Shown piece after piece: positions 1-6,305 of a DNA stretch of 10,246 nucleotides; position 1 is the stretch's first letter; each line of letters begins with the position of its first letter. Below the pieces are notes generated by a model. It did not search any database. It saw nothing but the letters and a program-made list of their open reading frames with translations, and had not been told where the DNA came from. A program made the translations under genes and the position numbers. The stretch is from positions 1 to 10,246 of the forward strand of contig CAZSLC010000037.1 in assembly GCA_964607675.1 (NCBI GenBank). Reading direction: 5' to 3'. The DNA is from CAZSLC01 sp964607675 (GTDB lineage Bacteria; Bacteroidota; Bacteroidia; Bacteroidales; UBA932).

Positions 1-83
1 AAAACTATTTTTCAAATTTGATTTAACATCGAGAAAACTTTAGATTGAATTATTTCTTCTGGAAAACTCTAATTGGGGATTGA
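1..83 (+). pseudogene. Possible decayed 3' end of a second DUF4143-type ATPase gene
   Basis: This stretch resembles the last ~75 bases of the intact ATPase gene (207-1478), but with small deletions and stops. Shared landmarks are ATCGAG (28-33 here), ATTGAA (44-49) and TGGAAA (60-65). They occur in the same order in the intact gene, where they encode the TIE, TIE and WK parts of its C-terminus. Reading ATT at 44 gives IELFL. After a frame change, 60-83 reads WKTLIGD and stop, against WKWLLGGIE and stop in the intact gene. The spacing between ATTGAA and TGGAAA is 2 nt shorter than in the intact gene, so the frame is broken. The 36-bp repeat that follows both sites supports homology. The alignment was made by eye over a short AT-rich stretch, and the rest of the gene would lie outside the window. 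Confidence 0.35.
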
Positions 84-92
84 GACGGGAGC

Positions 93-128
93 TTGAGTGA
101 TATTGCCTTTAGGCAGAGGGGGAGGAGA
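93..128 (+). repeat. 36-bp direct repeat, left copy
   Basis: This sequence matches 1471-1506 at 35 of 36 positions; the one difference is G at 97 against A at 1475. It contains a short inverted repeat, TGCCT-TT-AGGCA (104-115), followed by a G/A-rich run. The pair brackets the ATPase gene at a distance of 1378 bp. It is probably the shared 3' flank of a duplicated ATPase unit. The hairpin is too short, and lacks the T-run, to be called a terminator. Confidence 0.8.
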
Positions 129-148
129 GGAAATAATATGTTTTTGTC

Positions 149-179
149 TTGTACATAAGATAAAAATATATTATATTTG
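149..179 (+). promoter_or_regulatory. Predicted Bacteroides-type promoter for the ATPase gene
   Basis: TATATTTG at 172-179 is a full match to the Bacteroidales -7 consensus TAnnTTTG. A TTG at 149-151 lies 20 bases upstream, the spacing expected for the -33 element. Transcription would start near 186, about 20 bases before the ATG at 207. The leader is AT-rich with no Shine-Dalgarno sequence, as is usual in this group. The promoter lies after the left 36-bp repeat, so the ATPase gene seems to be expressed independently of anything upstream. Confidence 0.5.
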
Positions 180-206
180 TGCTGTCTATAAGATAAATGT
201 AATACA

Positions 207-1478
207 ATGGACAGGTCTATTTTAAAATCCGTAATTGCGGATAATCAACTTGAAGTGCCAAAATACAGGGTTATTCCGAGGAAATTCAGATTTGAGGAAT
301 TTGGAAATTATGTGTTTGTAGGTATTAGACGTGCTGGGAAATCCTTTCTGCTATATCAGCGAATGCAGCAGCTTCTTCAGCAAGGCGTAGGCTGGGACGA
401 GATGCTTTATATAAATTTTGAAGATGAGCGGCTCGTCGGGATGTGTGTGGATGATTTGAATTTATTGCTTGAAATTCACCTTGAAATGTATGGCAAAAGA
501 CCGATTCTGTTTCTTGATGAGATTCAAAACATTACAGGTTGGGAGAAGTTTGCACGACGTATGGCAGATACAAAACATAGAGTATATATTACTGGAAGTA
601 ATGCAAAGATGCTTAGTGGAGACATACAGACGACTCTTGGTGGACGATATATAACTGTCGATGTCTACCCATATAACTTCAAAGAATATCTTACTGCAAA
701 CGGCATCGTTCTTACTCAGACATCACTTATGGCGACTGAAACAAAGGCTGAAATATTACGTAAATTCAACGACTTTTTCTATTTTGGTGGATTTCCAGAA
801 GGTGCTACTTTAAATGCAAAGCGAGACTATTTGACCAGTGTGTATCAAAAAATATATTTGGGAGATATAGCGACACGCCATTCTATCGACAATACTTTTG
901 CCCTTAGAATATTGTTTAAGAAAGTAGCTGAAAGTGTCAAACAGCCTATGTCATTCAATCGTATCGCTAACATAGTCTCATCGACTGGTGCCAAAGTAGG
1001 TACTAGTACTGTAATAAACTATATGGAATATGCTAAGGATGCTTGGCTTATTTCATCAATACACAATATTGCCAGCAAATTGGCTGACAAAGAGAGTAAT
1101 CCTAAATACTATTTTAATGATAATGGTATTCTAAACCTCTTTTTACTTGATGGAGAAACATCTTTGTTGGAAAATTTAGTTGCAATAACACTACTGAGAC
1201 GTTATGGTCGAGAAGATGCGGTATTCTTTTATAATAAAAATGTAGAGGTAGATTTTTATCTTCCTGATAGTGCTACTGCCATTCAGGTCTGCTATTCCTT
1301 GGACAATAGTGATGGAACATACGACCGTGAAGTTGGAGCTCTTATTAAAATCTCTAAAACTCTTGATTGTTCTCGATTGATTATAATTACTTATTCAGAA
1401 GAGCGAACCATCGAGGTGGAAAATAATACTATTGAAGTATTGCCCATTTGGAAATGGTTGTTGGGGGGGATTGAATGA
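207..1478 (+). CDS. DUF4143-type AAA ATPase (AAA_14 N-terminus, DUF4143 C-terminus)
   Basis: This is a cytoplasmic P-loop ATPase of a family that is abundant and multi-copy in Bacteroidota and whose cellular role is not established. The Walker A motif is GIRRAGKS at residues 39-46. Walker B is ILFLDEIQN at about 100-108, with D104 and E105. A sensor-1-like YITGSN follows at 128-132, and LGGRY at 144-148 supplies a candidate arginine finger. The C-terminal half carries the DUF4143 features YYFNDNG (about 301-307) and NVEVDFYLP (345-353). The E347-x-D349 and Q360 in this half resemble a PD-(D/E)XK-like nuclease core, but activity cannot be inferred from that. At 423 residues it has full length for the family. 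ATG 207 is preceded by a good promoter. The gene looks more AT-rich than the capsule genes downstream and is flanked by direct repeats, so it is probably an accessory module rather than part of the capsule operon. Its stop codon lies inside the right repeat. Confidence 0.88.
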   Translation: MDRSILKSVIADNQLEVPKYRVIPRKFRFEEFGNYVFVGIRRAGKSFLLYQRMQQLLQQGVGWDEMLYINFEDERLVGMCVDDLNLLLEIHLEMYGKRPILFLDEIQNITGWEKFARRMADTKHRVYITGSNAKMLSGDIQTTLGGRYITVDVYPYNFKEYLTANGIVLTQTSLMATETKAEILRKFNDFFYFGGFPEGATLNAKRDYLTSVYQKIYLGDIATRHSIDNTFALRILFKKVAESVKQPMSFNRIANIVSSTGAKVGTSTVINYMEYAKDAWLISSIHNIASKLADKESNPKYYFNDNGILNLFLLDGETSLLENLVAITLLRRYGREDAVFFYNKNVEVDFYLPDSATAIQVCYSLDNSDGTYDREVGALIKISKTLDCSRLIIITYSEERTIEVENNTIEVLPIWKWLLGGIE

Positions 1479-1506
1479 TATTGCCTTTAGGCAGAGGGGG
1501 AGGAGA
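1471..1506 (+). repeat. 36-bp direct repeat, right copy
   Basis: This is the second copy of the repeat at 93-128, with one mismatch. It starts inside the last codons of the ATPase gene and includes its TGA stop (1476-1478), then the TGCCT-TT-AGGCA inverted repeat and the G/A-rich run. Overlap with the coding end suggests the repeat is an inherited gene-end segment. A short target-site duplication would not be expected to be 36 bp or to carry a gene's stop codon. Confidence 0.8.
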
Positions 1507-1630
1507 AGTTGGCAAAGGAGCATGAGGCTATGAAGAGGGATTAATCAGATATTGAATGAAGGAAATATTATTTCAGTTTTATTGTATTAAGAGTGAGCAA
1601 TTAGTTATTATTGCACTTTGATTTTATCTT

Positions 1631-2257
1631 ATGAGACGGTTTATTATTATATTGGTTTGCCTTTTACCTTTGGCAAATAGTGCATTTTCTCAAGAGCAGG
1701 AGTGCAAGAAAAAGGTCAATGTGAAGCTCAATGCTGTGGTGGCTGTGGGGGTGGTCAATCCCGCTATTGAGGTTAGGGTGATGCAGCATTTCAGTGTCCA
1801 GCTTGAGGGGCTTGGTATATTTGCCCCTCGCAATTTTCTCGGTACTGGCTATCCTCTCTCCCTCGCTGCGAGCTTCGGAGAGTTCCGTTACTACCCCAAG
1901 GAGGTGTTCAAGGGGTTCTATTGTGCTGCCAATGTGGGCTTCGGTGTCTATAGGATGAACAAAAATGTCTATCCTTTCAAATGGGGATCGAGTCTCAACT
2001 ATATGAAGGATCCACGCTCTGTCATGGTGGGGCAGAACCTCATGGCGGGTGCCACCCTTGGATATGTCTTCACCTTCAAACGCAACGACCATTGGGGGAT
2101 AGAGATCAGTTGGGGCCTCGGATGGCAAGGCTCTACTTATGAGGCATATACCCCTAAGGATGATGGATCGAAAGATTTCAATCATGTCGAACTTAACGGA
2201 AGCGGTGAGTGGCTCCCTGCCTACAAAGGGGGGGTATTTATTAGTTACCGCTTTTGA
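1631..2257 (+). CDS. Outer-membrane beta-barrel protein, DUF3575-like
   Basis: This is a predicted exported outer-membrane protein of 208 residues. It has a clear signal peptide: basic MRRF, then a hydrophobic stretch to about residue 17, and a cleavage site near AFS-Q (about 20-21). The mature part alternates short amphipathic strands and aromatic residues (FGEFRYYP, FYCAANVGFGVYR, WGIEISWGLGW). It ends in FISYRF, whose terminal Phe fits a barrel-assembly signal. The layout resembles DUF3575 proteins, which in Bacteroidales often sit beside surface-polysaccharide or fimbrial genes; the assignment is from memory of the family. It is the first gene of the capsule block, 45 bp ahead of the wza-like gene, so a role at the cell surface linked to polysaccharide export is plausible but unproven. 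A run of seven G (2228-2234) lies just before the last strand. No convincing TAnnTTTG promoter is visible in 1507-1630. Confidence 0.75.
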   Translation: MRRFIIILVCLLPLANSAFSQEQECKKKVNVKLNAVVAVGVVNPAIEVRVMQHFSVQLEGLGIFAPRNFLGTGYPLSLAASFGEFRYYPKEVFKGFYCAANVGFGVYRMNKNVYPFKWGSSLNYMKDPRSVMVGQNLMAGATLGYVFTFKRNDHWGIEISWGLGWQGSTYEAYTPKDDGSKDFNHVELNGSGEWLPAYKGGVFISYRF

Positions 2258-2302
2258 TTTCTTTTTTCAGAATTTACAAATTGTATAATTAATATTTAAT
2301 CT

Positions 2303-3079
2303 ATGAAACGATTTCCATATCTGGTTCTGTTTCTGATGTGTGCGGTATTGTCATGCACCACTCCGAAAGAGATAATTTATTTTCAAGATATCGATGAGGT
2401 ATCTTTAAAACAACTTACTACCGAATATGAGGCTAAGATCCGCAAGGATGATATGTTGAGCATAATAGTCTCAGGCCCCGATAAACAGGTGGTGCAGCCA
2501 TACAACCTCACCCTCTCTGACAATGTGGGAGGTGGCAATGTGGATCCAGAGAGAACCACCCTCTCTTATCTTGTTGATTCCAAAGGGGAGATTGATTTTC
2601 CCATCCTTGGCAAGATCAAAGTGGAGGGGATGACCCGTTCCGAGTTGGTTGATCATCTCACTAAGAAGATTGGAAAGGATGTGAAGAACCCTATTGTCCA
2701 TATCACTTTTAAAAATTATAAAATAACTATCCTTGGGGAGGTGAGAAACCCTGGCACCTACACTATGGCATCGGAGAAGATAACCATCCTCCAGGCCCTT
2801 GGGAGTGCAGGTGATCTCCTTATCTCAGCTGAAAGGTCCAACCTCCTCCTCATCAGAGAGGTAGAGGGGCGGCAGACCTACAAGAAAATAGATCTGAGGG
2901 AGAGTGCTATCTTGGAGTCCCCCTATTTCTATCTTCAGCAGAATGATGTCCTTTATGTGCCACCAAGTGCATCGAGGGTGGCTACAGCTACAACAGCTAC
3001 AGGTATTTGGAGCATTGTCCTCTCATCTGTCACCACCCTTGTAGCAGTCCTTTCGTTAATATTAGCAAATTCTAAATAA
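2303..3079 (+). CDS. wza: Wza-type polysaccharide export outer-membrane lipoprotein
   Basis: This protein is predicted to form the outer-membrane channel through which the polymer leaves the cell. It has a lipoprotein signal peptide with lipobox VLSC, the lipidated residue being Cys18. The Poly_export (PF02563-type) domain covers about 42-138, including KIRKDDMLSIIVSGPD and the VDSKGEIDFPILGKIKVEGMT segment. An SLBB-type domain follows at about 140-222 (ILGEVRNPGTYTM, ILQALGSAGD). Residues 233-255 form a hydrophobic C-terminal helix, the likely outer-membrane-spanning segment. At 258 residues it is much shorter than E. coli Wza, as is usual in Bacteroidota. The wzc-like gene starts 6 bp downstream, so the two are surely co-transcribed. 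The start at 2303 is the one that gives the full signal peptide. Confidence 0.92.
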   Translation: MKRFPYLVLFLMCAVLSCTTPKEIIYFQDIDEVSLKQLTTEYEAKIRKDDMLSIIVSGPDKQVVQPYNLTLSDNVGGGNVDPERTTLSYLVDSKGEIDFPILGKIKVEGMTRSELVDHLTKKIGKDVKNPIVHITFKNYKITILGEVRNPGTYTMASEKITILQALGSAGDLLISAERSNLLLIREVEGRQTYKKIDLRESAILESPYFYLQQNDVLYVPPSASRVATATTATGIWSIVLSSVTTLVAVLSLILANSK

Positions 3080-3085
3080 TAAATC

Positions 3086-5572
3086 ATGAGCAGCAACGAA
3101 TTTGAAAAAGATCCTTTTGAATGGGAAGAGGAAAAGAGCAATTTTAATTTTATGGACCTTGTCGATTTTATCTGGAGGCTTCGCTATTGGATCATCGGCT
3201 CTGTGGCAGTGTTGTTAGTTGGGACATTTCTCTATTTGAAGATAGTCACCCCTACATATAACAGAGCAGCATCTGTACTATTGGTGAGGGAAGATGGAGG
3301 TGGTGGAGAGCAGCTTGCCCTCCTCTCTGATTTGACAGGTAGCTCCAAGACAGACCTTATCGACAACGAGGTCTATATCATGAAGTCCCCCTCTATGATG
3401 AAGCAGGTGGTGGATGAGCTTGCCCTCAACTATAGATATTACAACTACAGAGTACCTGTGTTCCACTCTTCATTCCCTTTTTTGAGATCGTGGTTTGATG
3501 TGAAGAGGTGGGAATATTATAAAAACTCCCCCTTCGAGGTGTCACTCTCTTGGAACCAACTCTACCCATTGGAGATGCGTCCCCTCTCTATTTCCCTTAT
3601 TTTCTCCGATGTAGAGGGGAGACAATATAAGATTCACGAATTAAAAGCCGATGGTGAAGATATTGATTTTGACAAAAAGGCACTCCACAACTATGGTGAC
3701 TCACTCCTTTTTGATTCGTTCTCTTTTGTGGTTCGTCTCGACAATGTCGATAAGATGACAGACGAAGATAAATACGAGTTCACATGGACAGCCCCTTACA
3801 ATGCAGCCCTTGCTATCTGCTCGAAGCTCTCAGTGGGGGCCATAGGGGAAAAGATGCGACACTCCTCCGATGTGATAGAGATGTCGATAGATGACTCCAA
3901 ACCCAAAAGGGGGGAGGATATCCTCAATACCCTCATTTTGAAATACAACGCTGAGGCTCGTAAATTTAAAAATACCACCAGTGTCAATACCATAGAGTTT
4001 CTCGATACCCGTCTTGCGGAGATCTCCTCGCAGCTTGGCAAGGTGGAGAGCGAGTTTAAAGATTACCAATCATCCAATACCCTTGTCAATCTCGAAGCGC
4101 AATCAGAACTCTCCCTCACCTCCGATATGGGGTATGAGGGGCAGCTCAACGAGGTGAGGTTGCAGCAGTCTATCTTGAAGATGGTGAAAGAGGATATGGC
4201 AAAGACACCACAAGGGACCTACAAGGTGATCCCATCCAATATAGGGGTGGCTGACAACGGACTAAATGTGGTCATCTCCAACTACAACCTCCTTGTGGCA
4301 GAGAGAAACAGACTCCTTGCCAACTCCAGTGAGTCCAATCCGAGGGTACTCAATCTCAACGGACAGCTCAATGACGGCCGCAACTCCATCGAGATTGCCA
4401 TTGCCAATCTTGAAAAGGTCTATAATATTAGGGAAAAAGAGCTTAAAAATACCCTTCGCACTTCGAAGAGGAAGATCTCTACTATCCCTATGCAGCAGCT
4501 CGATTTGGCCCAGATATCGAGGAAACAACAAATCATAGAGCCTCTCTATTTGGTGCTCCAGCAGAAAAGGGAGGAGGCGCAGATCTCCCTCTACTCACTC
4601 ACCGACAATGTGAGGATAGTTGAGGCTGCATACGGCTCACCTGTTCCTATCAAACCCAATAAAATGGTGGCTTACCTTATAGCTCTGATATTGGGCATTG
4701 CACTCCCTCCAGGGGTGATGTTGGTTCGCAATATGCTCAAGACCAAGGTGGAGACCAAAGAGGATGTCGAAAAGAGGATAGATTCCCCCATTTTGGCAAT
4801 TATCCCCAAGGGGGGTGACAAAGTCTCCAAAGGTGGCACTAAAGTCTCCAAAGGTGGACGCGATACCCAGAGTGAATCGTTTAGGATGCTCCGTTCCAAC
4901 CTCTCATTTTTACAAGGCAATGTGTTTCAAGTCACCTCTTCTGTCCCTGGTGAGGGTAAATCATTTGTCGCTGCCAATCTTGCTATCTCTCTCTCCCATA
5001 TAGGTAAAAAGGTGGTCCTTGTGGGACTTGACCTTAGGAAGCCAACGCTCCATAAGATATTCCCCGATGTCAAATATGACAAATCGTGCTCTGTGGTGGG
5101 GTATCTGATTGGAAAATACAACAATATCTCTGAGATAGTGCAGAGTGTTCCCGACAATGACAATCTTAAAATAGCTTTTTCGGGGGCTGTCCCTCCTAAC
5201 CCTTCAGAGCTCCTCTCGATGGATACCTTTAAGGAGATGATGGAGGCCTTCCGTAAAGAGTACGATTATGTAATATGTGATACCACCCCTTACATCCCTG
5301 TTCCTGATGCAGCCCTTGTCAACCGCCAGGTGGATAACACAATATATGTAGTAAGATCGGATAAGACTGAGCTTGCTTTCTTGAAAGAGCTTAACTCTAT
5401 GATTGATGCCAAGAGGATTCACAATGTGGGTATTGTCCTCAATGATATAGAGATAGAGGCTCGCAAGTATAGATATGGCTATGGCTATAAATATGGCTAT
5501 GGCTACGGATATGGCTATGGATACGGCTACGGTCATACCGAAGATAAAAAGAATAAAAAAGAAAATGTTTGA
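3086..5572 (+). CDS. wzc: Wzc-type chain-length regulator fused to a BY-kinase (protein-tyrosine kinase)
   Basis: This inner-membrane co-polymerase pairs with Wza and controls polymer length through autophosphorylation. The N-terminus has a Wzz-type domain with a first membrane helix at about 35-52. A long periplasmic region with coiled-coil stretches follows (about 300-500), then a second membrane helix at about 527-549. The cytoplasmic BY-kinase domain has Walker A (GEGKS, 622-626), Walker A' (VGLDLRKP, 646-653) and Walker B (VICDTTP, 729-735). The first Asp of the canonical A' motif is Gly647 here, which is common in Bacteroidota homologues. Between helix 2 and the kinase lies a 7-residue tandem repeat, KGG(D/T)KVS (575-591). 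The C-terminus carries 11 tyrosines between residues 795 and 815, mostly as YG pairs; this is the expected autophosphorylation cluster. The last 8 bp overlap the start of the phosphatase gene, its natural antagonist. Confidence 0.95.
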   Translation: MSSNEFEKDPFEWEEEKSNFNFMDLVDFIWRLRYWIIGSVAVLLVGTFLYLKIVTPTYNRAASVLLVREDGGGGEQLALLSDLTGSSKTDLIDNEVYIMKSPSMMKQVVDELALNYRYYNYRVPVFHSSFPFLRSWFDVKRWEYYKNSPFEVSLSWNQLYPLEMRPLSISLIFSDVEGRQYKIHELKADGEDIDFDKKALHNYGDSLLFDSFSFVVRLDNVDKMTDEDKYEFTWTAPYNAALAICSKLSVGAIGEKMRHSSDVIEMSIDDSKPKRGEDILNTLILKYNAEARKFKNTTSVNTIEFLDTRLAEISSQLGKVESEFKDYQSSNTLVNLEAQSELSLTSDMGYEGQLNEVRLQQSILKMVKEDMAKTPQGTYKVIPSNIGVADNGLNVVISNYNLLVAERNRLLANSSESNPRVLNLNGQLNDGRNSIEIAIANLEKVYNIREKELKNTLRTSKRKISTIPMQQLDLAQISRKQQIIEPLYLVLQQKREEAQISLYSLTDNVRIVEAAYGSPVPIKPNKMVAYLIALILGIALPPGVMLVRNMLKTKVETKEDVEKRIDSPILAIIPKGGDKVSKGGTKVSKGGRDTQSESFRMLRSNLSFLQGNVFQVTSSVPGEGKSFVAANLAISLSHIGKKVVLVGLDLRKPTLHKIFPDVKYDKSCSVVGYLIGKYNNISEIVQSVPDNDNLKIAFSGAVPPNPSELLSMDTFKEMMEAFRKEYDYVICDTTPYIPVPDAALVNRQVDNTIYVVRSDKTELAFLKELNSMIDAKRIHNVGIVLNDIEIEARKYRYGYGYKYGYGYGYGYGYGYGHTEDKKNKKENV
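4808..4858 (+). repeat. 21-bp tandem repeat inside the wzc-like gene (about 2.4 copies)
   Basis: The repeat unit encodes KGG(D/T)KVS and begins at 4808, 4829 and 4850; the last copy is only KGG. It lies in the linker between the second membrane helix and the kinase domain. The 21-bp period keeps the reading frame, so copy-number changes would lengthen or shorten the basic linker without breaking the protein. Confidence 0.8.
5468..5533 (+). repeat. Diverged hexamer repeat TATGGC encoding the Tyr-Gly tail
   Basis: Repeats of TAT/TAC followed by GGC/GGA/GGT encode alternating Tyr and Gly at Wzc residues 795-816, broken only by Arg and Lys. In the next frame, that of the phosphatase gene, the same hexamer reads Met-Ala. 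It therefore creates several ATG codons in frame with that gene and upstream of its likely start. Because the unit is 6 bp, gain or loss of units keeps both frames open. Confidence 0.85.
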
Positions 5573-6305
5573 TCTTTTTAAAAAAAAGAAGAATAAACCC
5601 CTTTTCGAGACACTCAACATCGATGTGGATTTTCACTCCCATATACTCCCTTGCGTGGATGATGGGGTGAAAAGTGTGGAAGACTCTTTCGCTATACTCC
5701 GTCGTATGCAATCGGCAGGATATAAAAAAATAGTCTTCACCCCTCACATCAATTATCCCCAATATACTAATGATGAGGAGAGCTTGAGAAGGGCATTTGA
5801 ACTCTTCAAAACCTCTGTTCCAGAGGATATCACATTGGATATCACCCTCGGTGCAGAGTATATGATCACTGAAGATTTTGAACGATGGATTGATACCCAT
5901 GAGCTCCTCTGTTTCGATGACAAGCGGAGGGTGCTAATAGAGATGTCTTACTATTTTAAAAGCAACAATCTTCAGGATGTGATTTTTAAACTCAATATGG
6001 AGGGGTATCGCCCAGTGCTGGCCCATCCTGAGAGGTATCTTTATATGGCAGACACTTTGTCTAAATATGATCTATACAAGGATATGGGGTGTGGTTATCA
6101 ACTCAATATCCTCTCTTTGGCAGGTGTCTATGGTCCAGATTCGATGAAAATACTCAGATATTTGTTGTCCAAGGGCTATTATACCTATATGGGGAGCGAT
6201 ACTCATACCCTTTCTCATATTAATAGAATGTTTGAGATCAAGTTGGACTCAAAATTATTGGAGAGATTGGAGAAAATTGATTATTATTCGTTAAAAAATA
6301 AATAA
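5565..6305 (+). CDS. PHP-family protein-tyrosine phosphatase (CpsB/YwqE-like), Wzc antagonist
   Basis: This metal-dependent cytoplasmic phosphatase is expected to remove phosphate from the tyrosine tail of the upstream kinase. With the start at ATG 5565 it has 246 residues, normal for CpsB/YwqE. Metal-binding motifs appear in family order: DFHSHILPCVDDG (22-34; H24, H26), TPH (59-61), GAEY (96-99), IEM (125-127), LAHPERY (152-158) and GSDTH (210-214). A longer frame begins at ATG 5475. Its extra 30 residues come from the kinase's hexamer repeat read as Met-Ala and look nothing like the family, so 5565 is preferred. The start overlaps the kinase stop (ATGTTTGA), which suggests translational coupling. 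The next gene begins immediately after this stop. Sequence alone cannot prove the substrate, but kinase-phosphatase adjacency is typical of these loci. Confidence 0.92.
   Translation: MFDLFKKKKNKPLFETLNIDVDFHSHILPCVDDGVKSVEDSFAILRRMQSAGYKKIVFTPHINYPQYTNDEESLRRAFELFKTSVPEDITLDITLGAEYMITEDFERWIDTHELLCFDDKRRVLIEMSYYFKSNNLQDVIFKLNMEGYRPVLAHPERYLYMADTLSKYDLYKDMGCGYQLNILSLAGVYGPDSMKILRYLLSKGYYTYMGSDTHTLSHINRMFEIKLDSKLLERLEKIDYYSLKNK

Noticed and set aside
104..115. TGCCT-TT-AGGCA inverted repeat as a transcription terminator
   Set aside because: The stem is only 5 bp with a 2-base loop and is followed by purines with no T-run. The same holds for the copy at 1482-1493.
1507..1630. Invertible capsule promoter or UpxY/UpxZ-type regulators at the head of the operon
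   Set aside because: I found no paired inverted repeats in this gap and no UpxY- or UpxZ-like gene in the window, unlike the classic Bacteroides fragilis capsule loci.
1664..2185. Long open frame on the minus strand opposite the barrel-protein gene
   Set aside because: It lies wholly within a gene with a clear signal peptide and barrel ending, and its translation shows no recognisable domain. It is a shadow frame.
5024..5046. Missing first Asp in the kinase Walker A' motif (Gly647) as a sign of an inactive kinase
   Set aside because: The GLD(I/L)RKP form is common in Bacteroidota BY-kinases, Asp649 is kept, and Walker A, Walker B and the tyrosine tail are intact.
5475..5564. Longer phosphatase frame starting at ATG 5475
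   Set aside because: The extra 30 residues are the kinase's hexamer repeat read as Met-Ala. The family's normal N-terminus begins near ATG 5565, which overlaps the kinase stop.
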